Assembly: GCF_007565055.1 (NCBI RefSeq)
Contig: NC_044564.1
Span: 80,124,563 to 80,188,562 of the forward strand
DNA length: 64,000 nt
Reading direction: 5' to 3'
From: Rhinopithecus roxellana
Lineage: Eukaryota > Chordata > Mammalia > Primates > Cercopithecidae
The position numbers were made by a program, and so were the translations under genes. Positions 1 through 11,399 of this stretch are shown here, in pieces. Position 1 is the stretch's first letter; every line of letters starts with the position of its first letter. The notes beneath the pieces are model-generated. The model saw nothing but the letters and a program-made list of their open reading frames with translations, made no database searches and had not been told where the DNA came from.

Positions 1-430
1 TAGCTCCTGCTGCTCATCGCACAGAAAGCCAATCACTGATACAACAGTATTGCCAAGGAAGATTAGACTTTACTCAGGTGCTGTACCTGAGGAGATGGGA
101 GCTCAGTCTGAAATCCATCTCCCTGATTGACTAAAAATAGAGGTTTATAAAGCAGGGAAAGAATGTAACAATGTGTGAGAAAACAGTAACTGAGGAGGGG
201 CAAGGAAGCAATCATGAGGAGTGAGGGGCCTGGCATCTCATTGTCTGGATGTGGGTATTTGGTGAGTGTCAGTTCTTTGATACTTTATTATTTTTTCAGA
301 GGCCTGAAGGTCATTTCCTGAGGAAGGAACTCAGAGAAGACAAATGTAAGTTTCAAGCTTTAAGATCAGAAGGGTCAATTTCTATGTTTATCTTAAAAAC
401 TATCCATGGGAATACTGGGTCGGTTTCAAA
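1..430 (-). mobile_element. ERV-like LTR fragment (unassigned)
   Basis: Read on the minus strand this stretch looks like the 3' part of an ERV1-type LTR. It has a long C/T-rich promoter-like section, a TTTATAAA box (near 145-152), then a segment resembling LTR R/U5 ends. It runs off the left edge of the window. I recognise the style but cannot name the subfamily. Small plus-strand frames here have no recognisable similarity. Confidence 0.35.
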
Positions 431-770
431 AGCATGGGAGAATTAACTCTCTCACCCCAACCCCAGCAGCCCTCAACCAATGACTGATGAGAATGGTGTA
501 TACAAGCTGCAGCTCCCTTGCCTCTTGTGAGGAAAAACCCTGCACTGACTCTCAGAATTATCCACTGGGATTAGGCTCCAGTTGTCCACTTAATGACACT
601 TTTGATAATATATCCTTTATCAGCTGCCCTTCTTACCCTGTCTCAGTTCCCAGTTTACCTATAGATATTTCCTGACATCTTTTCCAAAATAATCTAATCT
701 ATTCGCACTTGAATCTTGGTGTTGCGGTTCCCAAAGTCTGCTTCTTCGGAACCCAAACTAAGGCTATCAG
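431..770 (+). mobile_element. Possible ERVL-class LTR remnant
   Basis: The stretch ends with a pattern like 'TTGAATCTTGGT...TCTGCTTCTTCGGAACCCAAACTAAGG', typical of the 3' end of old ERVL or MLT2-like LTRs, preceded by a pyrimidine-rich body. It is heavily diverged and the subfamily is uncertain. The 62-codon open frame at 487-675 lies inside it and shows no sign of being a gene. Confidence 0.35.
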
Positions 771-1199
771 CTTCATCTAAAATACAGATTTTCAGGAAGA
801 GAAGGATTGGTGGACTTTGAGATCATCAGGCACTGAAGTGAACAGAAAAAGAGCTGGGCCACTCTCATTTGTTCCCAAATCATTACTACATCCACGTGTT
901 CCTTAGTCCATCACTCACAGCTAGGGAGATGGCGTCACATGTTTGTCCGTGAACAGATACTATGCCAGTTCTAGGGAACAGGGATAATGCAATGAACAAA
1001 ATGGATAAAATGCTCTGCCCTTATAGAAGTTATAGTCTAATAGCTGCCAAGAGATTTTTTTTAAAGAACCAACTGGATCTTCTAGAATGGAATAATACAT
1101 ATCTGAAATTATTTTACAAATTTTATAGGCTTAACTGCAGGAGAAAGGATGAATGAATTTGAAGACAGATGAAAAGAAATCATTCGAGCTGAAGCAAAT
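771..1199. other. Unassigned sequence
   Basis: AT-rich sequence with no recognisable repeat, gene or RNA. Confidence 0.5.
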
Positions 1200-1612
1200 A
1201 GAGTAAAAATATATTTTTTAATGAACAGAGGCTCAGTAATTATGGGATAATATCTGACATGTAATTAGAATATTAGAAGAAGAGAGGGAGAATGTGGTAG
1301 AATATTTACTTGAGGAAAATGATGGCAGAATTTCCAAATTTGAGAAAAAATAGACTTGTAGACCCAACAAACTTGGCAAATTCCAAACAGGATAAATTTA
1401 AAGAAAATTACCGTTAGGCAAGTCATCAGCAGACTGCTAAAAACCAGAGATAAAGCAGCCAAAGAAAAAAGACACATTGCCTATAGGAGAACAATGACCA
1501 GAAATAACCAAGCCAGAAGACAATGGAAAACCATCTTTAAAGTGCTTATAGGGGGAAGAAAAACCTGTCAACCTAGAATTTCATAACTAGTAAAAGTATC
1601 CTGAGTTATCCT
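1200..1612 (+). mobile_element. L1M fragment (ORF1 region)
   Basis: Diverged plus-strand L1 sequence from the ORF1 region. It contains the recognisable order 'gaaaatgatggcagaatttccaaatttgag', 'cccaaacaggataaat', 'agcagccaaagaaaaaagacacatt', 'gaagacaatgga' and 'ctgtcaacctagaatttcata'. No reading frame survives. Length and divergence suggest an old mammalian-wide L1M subfamily. Confidence 0.7.
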
Positions 1613-1689
1613 GAATGAAGCCAAGCGAGTTATCTGCATCATTTGATCTGTGGAGGAACTTGTTTGGATAAGTTAGGCTACAACATGTG

Positions 1690-1875
1690 TCAGAGGGACT
1701 GCAGAGTGTGATTGGGAGCCAGGCTGCCTGAGTCCAATTTCTGATTCCAGCTGTCACTAGCCAAGTGAACTTGGGCAAGTTCCTCAGTTTCTCTCTGCCT
1801 CACTTTCTCATCTCTAATATGAGGATAACAATAAGGTTCAACTCACATGGGTATTTCATGGATTAAGTGAATTAT
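1690..1875 (+). repeat. MIR SINE
   Basis: Shows the MIR core on the plus strand: a 'ggagccaggctgcctgagtc' block, 'cttgggcaagttcctcagtttctctctgcctcactttctcatct', then 'atgaggataacaataa' and 'ggattaagtga'. An ancient tRNA-derived SINE, diverged but nearly complete in its middle. Confidence 0.85.
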
Positions 1876-1915
1876 TTTATTTCCAACAGTCTGAGGATTT
1901 TCCCCGTATCTTTCT

Positions 1916-2008
1916 GTTGTTAATTTCTAGTGTAATGCCATTATGGTCCAAGAACGTATTTTGTTCAAGTTGTTAATTTCTAGTGTAATGCCATTATGGT
2001 CCAAGAAC
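1916..2008. repeat. 53-bp-period tandem duplication
   Basis: The 40-base block beginning 'gttgttaatttctagtgtaa' occurs at 1916-1955 and again, identically, at 1969-2008. The two copies are 53 bp apart start to start, inside antisense L1M sequence. Confidence 0.9.
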
Positions 2009-2040
2009 TTCAATTCTTTTATCTTTATTTTTTAATTTTA

Positions 2041-2327
2041 TTTTGAGATGAAGCCTTGCTCTGTCACCCAGGCTGAAGTGCAATGGCGTGATCTCCGCTC
2101 ACTGCAACCTCCACCTCCAGGGTTCAAGCGATTCTCCTGCCTCAGCCTCCTAAGTAGCTGGGATCACACGTGCCTGCCACCATGCACAGCTAATTTTTGT
2201 ATTTTTTAGTAGAGACAGGGTTTCACCATATTGGTCAGGCTTGTCTTGAACTCCTGATGTCAGGTGATCCACCTGCCTTGGCCTCCCAAAATGCTAGGAT
2301 TACAGGCGTAAGCCACCACGCCTGGCC
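2041..2327 (-). mobile_element. Alu (AluS-like), first of three
   Basis: Reverse-complement Alu with both arms: 'gagatgaagccttgctctgtcacccaggctg' through 'ggattacaggcgtaagccaccacgcctggcc'. The element is complete with a short T-rich tail on the left. Its 5' end abuts the next Alu. Confidence 0.95.
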
Positions 2328-2330
<3 letters not shown>

Positions 2331-2367
<37 letters not shown>

Positions 2368-2611
2368 AGACGGAATCTTGCTCTGTCTCCCAGGCTGGAG
2401 TGCGGTGGCGTGATCTTGGCTCATTGCAAGCTCTGCATCCCGGGTTCATGCCATTCTCTTGCCTCAGCCTCCTAATTTTTTTTTTGCATTTTTAGTAGAG
2501 ATGGGGTTTCACCATGTTAGCCAAGACGGTCTCAATCCCCTGACCTCATGATCCACCTGCCTCAGCCTCCCAAAGTGCTGGGATTACAGGCTGGAGCCAC
2601 CACATCCGGCT
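2331..2611 (-). mobile_element. Alu (AluY-like) with internal deletion
   Basis: Begins with a ~36-base T run (antisense poly-A) and reads as a reverse-complement Alu. After 'gcctcagcctcc' it jumps to 'taattttttttt', so roughly 45 bp between the right-arm B-box side and the A-rich linker is missing. 'tggcctgattttt' on the left and 'tggccctgattttt' on the right look like its target-site duplication, placing the insertion at the 5' edge of the previous Alu. Confidence 0.93.
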
Positions 2612-2639
2612 GGCCCTGATTTTTAAAAATTATTTTTAT

Positions 2640-2936
2640 TTATTCTTTTTTTTTATAGACAGGGTCTCACCTTGTCACCCAGGCTGGAATGCAGTGGTGC
2701 TATCACAGGTCACTGTAACCTCAAACTCCTGGGCTCAAGCAATCCTCCCACCTCAGCCTCCTAAGTAGCTGGAACTACAAGCACACACCAACATTCCCAA
2801 CTAATTTTTAAAAATTTTATAGAGATGAGGTCTCACTTTGTTGTCCAGGTTGATCTCAAACTCCTTGTCTCAAGTGATCCTCTCACCTTGACCTCCCAAA
2901 GCACTAAGATTACAGGTGTAAGCCACTGTACCCAGC
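2640..2936 (-). mobile_element. AluJ, third of three
   Basis: Reverse-complement Alu, much more diverged than its two neighbours, with AluJ-like features ('atagagatgaggtctcactttgttg', 'gggctcaagcaatcctcccacctcagcctcctaagtagctggaactacaagc'). Confidence 0.92.
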
Positions 2937-3240
2937 CAAAAATCCTTTTATTTTATTTTTTCTTATTTTTCTTTATTCCCTTTGATATACACAATCAACA
3001 CACAAATTCTTTTAAATTGTAAATGTCTGTTTAATGACTCAGGATATAGTTTATCTTGGTAAATATTTCCTATGCAGTTGAAAACAATGTATATTTTGTT
3101 GTTGGGTGTAGAGTTCTATAAATGTCAACTAGATCCAGTTGATTGATGGTATTGTTCAGTTCTTCTAAATCCTTACTGATTTTCTGTCTGCTGGTTGTAG
3201 TACTAAGAGAGGAATGTTAACATCTCCAAAAAAAAATTTT

Positions 3241-4745
3241 TTTTAAGTTTTCCTTTCTAACTCTGAGGTTTTGACATATAACCCAATTTTATGGTAAATA
3301 CTGAAATAAAAATAACTAGGATTAACTCTAAGACTTAAAGGTATAAGACTATGGAAGTCTATCCCAAAGTATTTTCGCTACAATTATGTGTTAGATACCA
3401 ATGCTATGAAACGTAGAACGGGGTTGCACTTTCTTCTACTAATGTATGCTGTGTTTTGATGTCCCCCTCATTTACAGACTGTCAGAAGTCTTCTAAATGT
3501 GAGTAATCCACTTTGCCACTAAACAGGACAAAAAAATTATTCACCAGCTCAGTTCATCAAACAAACATTACTGCCACGAGATTGGTAATCTACACTATTT
3601 CAAAACATTTTTAAATTTGTAGCTATTTGGGTTTTATACTCTTATGATATCATCTTATATGCAAATAAGTCATTAGGGAATTGAAAATTAATGTTTATTA
3701 AACTTTAAAAGATTGTTTTCAAATACTTCAGAAGTCTTCATTTATATCCAGATAATTATGTCAGGCTATAATTTACTGACTGAGTGAGTTCCATTTACTT
3801 TATTTTCAGAAAGTATGAAAGCTATATTTGTAAAAAGCTTAAGGTGTTCAAGCATTAGTGACATAGAATAATCTCTATCCATTGCTTTCTAAATAAAGGA
3901 ATTTTACATTCTTTTTTCTGTTTCTATACTTGAACTTAAAGAAAATCTTGCCTTGCAATGCATAAAATTCAAAGAAACTGTTAAAGTCTCAAAGGTCTTA
4001 GAGTCAGAAGACAAGAATACCTTGTAGTGTCTTCAGGTAATTATTGATAACAAATTTAATTGATGTTTTAGGGGAGGAAGCGAGTTAAAGAGAGAGATAA
4101 GAAGCTCTGACCAAAATATAGTTAATAGTTGAGAAGAGTTTCCAGCATGTAATAGAAAAAGTAGATAAAAGAGTACTTGAATAAGAATGCAATATTTTAT
4201 ATCCTCAGAGCCAAAATAATACAGTATGTCATTGTATCACCATCTTAAATAATAGGTGAATAGATTAGAATGATAAATACTTTCAAAGAAATAAAAGGCA
4301 GAACAATGGTATAATCTGCTGAATTGGAGTAACTTTGAAGCGTATTTATAAGATCATATGCCATGAACTGATATTCACTTCTATGTTGTATAAAATATAA
4401 ATACTTAATGGCAACACTTTCTCTACTACACCTTCAAAAGTACAACTTTTTATGCCATTAGAGTTCAGAACAGTAGCTTAAAGAGGAAATCTTTATAGTA
4501 CTGGCCTCTACAGTATTAATATGCCTGTATTATGTGTATCTTAAAATAGCTCCCTTCTCCTCTTACGAGTAAAGGGACTCAATTATTACTATATGCATTC
4601 TCCTAAATCCAAGGGAGCCCCATTCTTTAACAACCTGGTCCGTGGACTTAGAAAACAAATAGAAAAGCTATACATTATTCATATATCTTGGCAGCACACT
4701 AAAGCCCTTAGAGCAAGTGATAAATGATCAGATGTCTCCCTCAAA
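3241..4745. other. Unassigned AT-rich sequence
   Basis: No recognisable repeat, gene or RNA. Reading frames are short and closed on both strands. Confidence 0.5.
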
Positions 4746-4751
4746 CCTTAC

Positions 4752-4910
4752 CTGGTTTACTCTTTTGAAAAATCCAACCCTTGCCGTCTCCCACACAAAG
4801 CTCTTGGCCACTGGGTGAAATCCAAGCTGGGTAGTTGATCATGATAATTCCAGCATGTCATGGGCAGCAGCATCTCTCAGAGTCCCACAAGCCAACTGCT
4901 TGAAACGAAC
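4752..4910 (-). other. Candidate non-coding exon (splice-site pair)
   Basis: On the minus strand a T-rich stretch ends in TTTGTTGCAG (4911-4920) and is followed by a 159-base segment that ends CCAG, then the donor GTAAGG (4746-4751). Both splice sites match consensus well. The segment is exactly 53 codons long. One frame is open except for a single TGA; the other two contain stops. It is not obviously derived from a repeat I know. It could be an exon of a non-coding transcript, a decayed coding exon, or a chance pair of splice sites. No homology can be claimed. Confidence 0.25.
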
Positions 4911-4920
4911 CTGCAACAAA

Positions 4921-6875
4921 CAAGATATTTCTCCGTTTTAATTGAAAAATAGTGAACCGTGTCCTAGGTCCAGGAGGCATCACAACTTAATAAGGGTATC
5001 ATAAAGGAGTGTGTGAGGGACTATAAATGCCTCTCAAGATGCTGATAAACATTAAAACTGGAAGACTGAAGTTTATGTACTACAAAAGGTGTTTTTGCCA
5101 AATGCATGTTCCTCTGCATGTTGTTATTGATCTACTCAAGCCATCGGTTATTAATGAACATTATTGATATTAAAACTTATACATGCTATAGTATGTACCA
5201 CCTCTTCTTCAGGTAGGTAACCAGTTGGGGTACTCAGAGTATTTTTCTACTTTACCCATAATATTCTCAGGGTAACTAGGCAATGGGATGCAACAGGGCA
5301 AAACCCATGAGCAGTTAGAGCAAAATCCACAAGATTGTGGATCAGGACAATTTCCTTTGTGATTTCTGATGCTCCAGTCAATGTCAACATTTCTTGTATA
5401 AATGTTGGGTCACCTCTCTAGGATAATGTGTGAGAAACAACTTTGAGGGACATATGTAAGGTGTTGCAAATTGAGCAGCTACCATTATTGATATCAACAT
5501 ACAGACTGTATGACAGTAAGACAGTACTGTAAGACAGTAACCAATGTAAATGCATCGTAGCCAGAGTCTGTACACAAAGGAATGACCAGACTCAAGAAAG
5601 TAATTAGACAGCTAATTTGGAGGCAATGTACCACATATTTAATGATTCAGTTGTTTATGTCCATGAGTAAATATGGCATTTAAACTTAATTAGCATGTTT
5701 GACTTTCATTCATACAGAGAAAACCTATGTATAATCAGTAACCTTTATTGGACTGTTACCTGACACATAAGCAACACTTCAATACACGATTAGGATGATA
5801 CTAATGAACAAAATTGCTCATTGGTCTTCCCAGGGTAGCTCTTAAAAACTATTAGATTTTTTATAACTATAACAACCATATTTAGTAATACATATAGAGA
5901 AGCAAATTTATTACTGTTATTTTCTAAGTAGTGCACAGAAAGGGCTTAGAGGTTATTCTAAGTGTGTAGGGGGACTTGTGAATAGCTACGTTCTGAAGGT
6001 TCATGGACACAGGTGCAGAAACTGATTTTAACAAGCAACAAAATAATAAATCCTCATGCACCTGTGATTAGAGCTTCGTGGATTCCCAGAAGTCAGTGTG
6101 CAGACTTTGTTAAAAGGCACAACAGTATGATATCCTATTATGCCATTTCAGCCAGAATGCTAAGATGACAAATGGTTCAAGTTGAACACATGCCTTGCAC
6201 TAGAATGCAGAACTTCAAAATAATTCCTTAAACAAAGAGGTGTATATGTGACACTAAATGACCATACTGCAATTCAAAGCAGGAGCGTTATGTTGATGCT
6301 ATTTGATACCCATAAATACTCACACCCCCTCAACACACAAAAGTCTAAAAGTTTGTATTTGTTGATCCAAGTTGTGGTACTTATTAACCTACAACCTTAG
6401 TCAACTTCTAGATGCAAACTGTTTTTATTCATGCCAACATTTTTTTTCTACTTCCTATCTTCTCTGAAGATCTTCTGGAAATTATATCACTTATCTTATA
6501 AAACAAACCTGTTTTCATGAATGGTAAAGCCTTTTTGGTCTTTTGGCAGCCATGAAGGATATTAAAAGAAGCTGTATACTAGTGGACCAGATGACAGGGA
6601 AGAGTTTATAAACATAATTTCTAAGCTTCCAAACTGGCTTTTAAGTGAGAAATTTTTGAAAGCTACTTGCTTTGGAAGCACCCATCTGTGACTTAGTGCC
6701 ACTTCTCATACTTTGGTTCTGCCACTTATTATAAAAAAGTGAAAATAAGTCAGTATAACTACTTGCTTTATAAAATGGCTTTATTTTATTACACAGAAAT
6801 GATGCTATTGCTCCCTCCTCAGAAGGGGTAAGTTTTGTGTATTTTCTTTTCAGCAGTGATGATTTTCCACTGATC
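4921..6875. other. Unassigned sequence
   Basis: No recognisable gene or repeat. Around 5510-5541 a short self-similar stretch repeats 'acagtaagacagta' around the palindrome acagtactgt. Confidence 0.5.
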
Positions 6876-7035
6876 TTTGTTCATTTATTTATTCATCAGC
6901 CCTCTTATTCATTCCACAAATTTTATTTGAGTACCTCTGTGGTGCCAGGCATGGGATTTGGTGCTACAGGTACAAAACAAAAAGACATACATTCTCTTCA
7001 TGAAAAGATTATCACTGATTCTATTCTGATTTAAC
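6876..7035 (+). repeat. Ancient interspersed repeat remnant
   Basis: The order 'cattccacaaattttatttgagtacctctgtggtgccaggcatgggatttggtgctacaggtacaaaac...' matches a common ancient mammalian repeat pattern. The same pattern recurs near 10305, 22345 and 60235. I cannot assign a family with confidence (L2/MIR-era). Confidence 0.45.
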
Positions 7036-7913
7036 ATTTTCTTGTAACTAAGAAAGGCAGCAACATTACATCCAATCAAGATAATTAGCCTTACCTTATG
7101 AACAATCTGCTATGTGACCAGAGCCGGGAAATTCATGAGGTTTGTCAGTGAGTAAAGCACTACAGGCCAAGGGAAAATCTACAATATAGAAGGATCAATT
7201 CACATAGCTAATGCCTGTGAGGTTGTTATTCAATGTGATAGCTTTGTGTCACTCTCATATCTTCTTCCACAATCTCATGTAGCTGAGTTAAAATGAATCA
7301 GATAATCCAACCAATTAGGTTTTGATAGTACAATAACATCTATGGCATCAAACACAAGAGTCACTGCCTTGCAACTGTTGTGTAAGGAATCGCAATACAA
7401 TCCTGTGTGCTCTGCATCACATCCAAGTTAACAGACTTTTGTGTGTGGGAGGTAGGGGGAGATGCTATCGTACAAGTTGCTTTACACAATTTTTGTGTGA
7501 TTATTCCATTTGTTTTCTGTAAAAGAAGATACAAAATTAAATGCATGTATTCTCCTTGAAGAGAAGTCTATGAGGGGTCATAAGAAGTACCAATTCCATG
7601 ACTTTGGTTTGAAACTGTATCCGGTCACCAACTTTCATTATGAAAAAATACACTTCAAATAATTTTTCACTTATCTCTCTCCAAATATGTAATTAATGAG
7701 AATACAATTAAAACAAAAGGTAGGAATAATTATTATTTAAAATGCTCTTAGATAGTAAGTGATATTTTAAAATAAAATCAATATGATTTCCAAAAGATTT
7801 AATTATTTTATGTTTTGAAACTGCTATTACGGGGATGTGTAGTATGAAAACAAGCTATTTCCTTCAATGCTTTCATTATTTTTGAGAAACTTATTCTTTT
7901 AAAAATGAATTCT
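7036..7913. other. Unassigned AT-rich sequence
   Basis: No gene, RNA or repeat recognised. Confidence 0.5.
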
Positions 7914-7914
7914 G

Positions 7915-8240
7915 GGCTGAGTGCAGTGGCTTACACCTGTAATCCCAGCACTTAGGGAGCCTAAGCCGGGCAGATCACGAGGTCAAGAGATTGAAACTAC
8001 CCTGCCCAACATGGTGAAACCCCATCTCTACTAAAAAAAAAAAAAAAAAAAAAAAAAAATGCAAAATTAGCTGGGAGTGGTGGTTCATGCCTGTAATCCC
8101 AGCTACTCAGGAGGCTGAGGCAGAAGAATCGCTTGAACATGGGAGGCTGAGGTTGCGGTGAGCCAAGATCACATCATTGCATTGCAGCCTGGGCAACAAG
8201 AGCAAAACTCTGTCTCAAAAAAAAAAAAAATAAAAAATTC
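7915..8240 (+). mobile_element. AluS-like element
   Basis: Complete plus-strand Alu starting 'ggctgagtgcagtggcttacacctgtaatcccagcac' and ending in poly-A. The central A-rich linker has expanded to a ~29-base A run (8032-8059). Flanks 'aattctg' and 'aattcag' are a plausible decayed target-site duplication. Confidence 0.96.
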
Positions 8241-9105
8241 AGAATGAATATATTTTCCTGTATGTAAATTACAACTCAATAATGTTGATTTAAATGTTCT
8301 AAAATGAATTTTTGACAATATGCAAAGAGGTTCCAGATAGGGGCATGGTATACAGAAGTGATTGATAAATCACTGTTGTACATTAATTTAAAGCAAAACA
8401 AGACCAAAATAAAATTTGGAAAACAAAAGAGAAAAAATTCTAACATGTACAAACCCTGTTTTCCTATTTGTTGGTCTGGCCCTAAGTGCTCTGTGATTGA
8501 ATTTTGCTATTCTTTGTCTTTCCTTATACACACCACTACTACTACCCTTTTAGTTTACCTTATTGCTTTGAAGAAAGCTTTCCAAAGGATCCCCTTAGCA
8601 CTTAGGCACTCATTTTATAGGCTATTGATTATTTGCACTTGTTGACAAGTTGTTTTTTATATGTTATCTCAGCTTCATCTTCCCCATGGAGATATGTTGC
8701 ATAGCCCTCTAGGTGGCCAACAGAACTAGAAGAGTACTCAGCATTCAATGAGTTCAGTGCATTTGTTAAATGATTGCTTGCTCTTGGTATATTTTGCAAG
8801 CTTTGTGTCTAAGTGACTCATTTTCCCACACTAACACAGAAAATATAATAATCAAGAATGTACAAACAGGTAGATTATCTATTATCAAAATTATGAGGCT
8901 GTCTACCTTAGAAATGTCAAATTTAGCCTTTTCTGTCAGTAATTTTAGGGAAAGGGTAGGTTTGGCCATTTTTTATTCACAAAATTATTGCTTCTAAATT
9001 CTTTTTTTTAAATTCATTTAGTCTGATGAAAAGGTCAAAAAGTATTTCTCAGCAGGCAGAGGTCATTAACAACCACCACTAATACTTGTAAATGTTGTTG
9101 CTATC
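8241..9105. other. Unassigned sequence
   Basis: No gene recognised. A weak MIR/L2-like 3' end may be present around 8660-8775 ('cagcattcaatgagttcagtgcatttgttaaatg'), but it is not strong enough to call. Confidence 0.4.
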
Positions 9106-9310
9106 TATTTTATATGTAGTTTCTTTTTAATTGTCTCCCAAACTATGGGAAGTCTGTACTATAATAATGCCCACTTTATGGTGATTAAAATAAGAAATAT
9201 TAAATTAAATAATAAATAAAATAAGAAATTAAAATAAGAAATTAAAATAAGAAAGTTTAAGTTACTCACCCAAGGATATAGAGCCTTTGAAAAATAGAGC
9301 TGTGATTTCA
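9106..9310 (-). repeat. MIR-like remnant interrupted by a short tandem repeat
   Basis: Antisense MIR-like words ('ttgtctcccaaactatggga', 'ataatgcccactttatgg', then 'tttaagttactcacccaaggatatagagc') flank an AT-rich 13-bp tandem repeat at 9218-9255. Confidence 0.45.
9218..9255. repeat. 13-bp tandem repeat (AAAATAAGAAATT)n
   Basis: Three adjacent copies of a 13-base unit, AAAATAAGAAATT, at 9218-9230, 9231-9243 and 9244-9255 (the last is one base short and imperfect). A related copy lies at about 9187-9200. Confidence 0.85.
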
Positions 9311-9384
9311 GTGCAGTTAATTGATAGTGCTGTACTATATTAACTCAATTAATAATAAGTTCCTAGAGATTGAATTTGAAAGAT

Positions 9385-9512
9385 TCACTCAATTTATAGA
9401 TGAAAAGCTTAGTCCCAGGGAAGTAAAGTGACATATTAGAGGCTACTCAGATCTCAGTAGGGTCTGGATAAGCATTTAAACCCATGATGCTCCTGTCTTT
9501 CCAATATACCCC
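9385..9512 (-). repeat. MIR remnant
   Basis: Antisense MIR-like order: 'gatgaaaagcttagtcccagggaagtaaagtgac', 'gcatttaaacccatgatgctcctgtctttcca'. Diverged and partial. Confidence 0.6.
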
Positions 9513-10160
9513 TTTCTTACCCAGCTTACTCAGCATGGTTTCCAAACAACTTTATAGATTTCTAATTCACTTGATTTTTTTTAAAAATGGTGTTTCTGGT
9601 AGGTTTTATTTCATAAAGAAGATACCAAAGCCAACAAACAAAATAACAGGATTTTGAGATACACAGTTTTAAGTGAATTTAATTTTGAAAGCAAGAGATG
9701 CCCTTTCTCTCTCTCATTTTTCTAATTAAGAAAAAAAAAACAGTCATAGACACAAAGAGAAGACTGTTGATAGACTATGACAAAACCCCTGATTAAAGTA
9801 TGAATAGCACATCAGTGTTTTGCTGATGACCATTTTGTATGTGTAGCTACATTATTAGTATTCACAATCTGGAAATAATCTTGCAAAATACTCATTTGAT
9901 ATCATTTTCATTTCAGAACCCAGCAGGAAGCCCTTCAAGTGACATAAAGCAAGATCTAAGGTAATGTTATCAATCACTGAGAACGCAGTGCCTGATGCTC
10001 AAACACAATTCTCAATGTTTTGGTCTTCGCTCAAAGATGCCTAATTCTGAATTTATTATGATCTGGAAACTTTACCAATTAAAATAGGCCACATTCTTGT
10101 TTTCATTTTCTTAAAACGAGGCATCAATTTGTCACATTCCCACATTTTCCACAGTTGAAA
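9513..10160. other. Unassigned sequence
   Basis: No gene, RNA or repeat recognised. Confidence 0.5.
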
Positions 10161-10162
10161 CT

Positions 10163-10307
10163 TGCCTCTGTCCTTTTTCCTTCCTTTCCTTAGTGTTTGT
10201 ATCCCATGCCCCCTCCTTTCTTCTTTCTTCCTTTTCTTTCTTCCTCCATTGTCTTTTTTCTTCCTCCCTTCCATCCTTCTTTCCCTTCCTTTTCACCTTC
10301 TTCATTC
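10163..10307. repeat. Polypyrimidine (TTCC-rich) tract
   Basis: About 145 bases of almost pure C/T on the plus strand built from imperfect CTTTC and TTCC units. The open frames on both strands here (10132-10467 minus, 10193-10414 plus) are products of this low-complexity composition, rich in K/E/R or S/F/L, and are not believable genes. Confidence 0.85.
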
Positions 10308-10462
10308 CAATAATATTTAAATATGTGTTAAGTTCTATGCAATATGCTAGTCTCAGAGGACAAGGCAAGACACTTAGTTCCTGCTCAAGTATTGTTCGTA
10401 GTCTAGTAGTGTGAACAGAGAAGTAAACCAACAAATTCTGGAAGAAGAGTAGAGGTCCAACC
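10308..10462 (+). repeat. Ancient interspersed repeat remnant
   Basis: Same pattern as at 6876: 'aatatgtgttaagttctatgcaatatgctagtctcagaggacaaggcaagacacttagttcctgctca...gtctagtag'. Family not assigned. Confidence 0.4.
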
Positions 10463-11398
10463 TGCATTGAACATGTCAGAACATGTCAGCTTTGAGTAGA
10501 AAATAATTCATAAATTGATCTTTATTGGTTTGGCTTGGCCTGGTCAACTTAGAACTCACAAACAAAATATAATTATCATCAGGCAGTTTCCAAATACTTC
10601 ACATACTCTGAGTTTTCTATGATTTAGAGAGAAATCTTTTAAATTCTCAAAGCTCACAAACTGGAATGCCTCAGAGTCAAGTGTATCTCTTAAATGTAAA
10701 TATAGTGTGGCTGACTTTGACAAGGAGCCAGAGATCCACCAGTGATGAGCTGGGGAAAGTAAGCTTAGCCTAAGGATATTACAAACAACATTTGAAACAC
10801 CATTTTGCCAGAAAGAACACATTTTTGGACTGGTTTTGGTCCTTGGCCACCAGTTTGAGATCCTCCTTTATAACTATTGAGGAGTCACCACCCACTGCTC
10901 TCTAGATATAGTATAGGTCCTGCCTTTGGCACAATCCATGACAGGTTAAAAAAAAAAACAAACAAAACAAACAAACAAACAAACAAATAACCCAGAAACT
11001 TCTCCCTGGAAATCCTTTCTAGTAGGGAAAAAACAAAAACCACTTCTGAATTAGCTCATCAAAATTATGAGTGTTGTTGATAATGTGGGTTCTTGGATAA
11101 TGCCCCAGAATTAATGAATCACCATGTCTGGAGTGAGACTGGAGATTCTGAAGATGACACTTCCCTAGATTACACTTAAGACACACTCATGTTTAAGAAC
11201 TACTCTTCTACAACAAAGCCATTTTTTAATTTTTTCAGTATTCTTCTACATCTTTTAATGAAAAATATTTATTTCTCTTTGAGTTTCAGATAGCCTATTT
11301 TGGGGGAAAAATGATTCTTCCGTGAATTGCATAAAGTGAGAAATGGCCTTTCAATTCTACACAAGAAGATCATCCCTAAGACACATAATCATCAGATT
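10463..11398. other. Unassigned sequence with (CAAA)n
   Basis: No gene or interspersed repeat recognised apart from a (CAAA)n microsatellite at about 10948-10990. Confidence 0.5.
10948..10990. repeat. (CAAA)n microsatellite
   Basis: An A run followed by repeated 'caaa/aaac' units. No Alu body precedes it, so it is not an Alu tail. Confidence 0.85.
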
Positions 11399-11399
11399 T

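Larger units (their letters stand above)
1885..3240 (-). mobile_element. L1M fragment split by three Alus
   Basis: Antisense L1 ORF2 sequence flanks the Alu cluster on both sides. The left part (1885-2038) includes 'taatgccattatggtccaagaac'. The right part (3020-3210) includes 'ggtgtagagttctataaatgtcaactagatcca' and 'gattttctgtctgctggttgt', equivalent to the endonuclease region also seen in the younger L1 at 36.4-36.6 kb. The left part holds a 53-bp tandem duplication. Confidence 0.7.

Noticed and set aside
10132..10467. 111-codon frame rich in K, E and R
   Set aside because: Produced by translation of a TTCC-rich low-complexity tract; no other coding signal.
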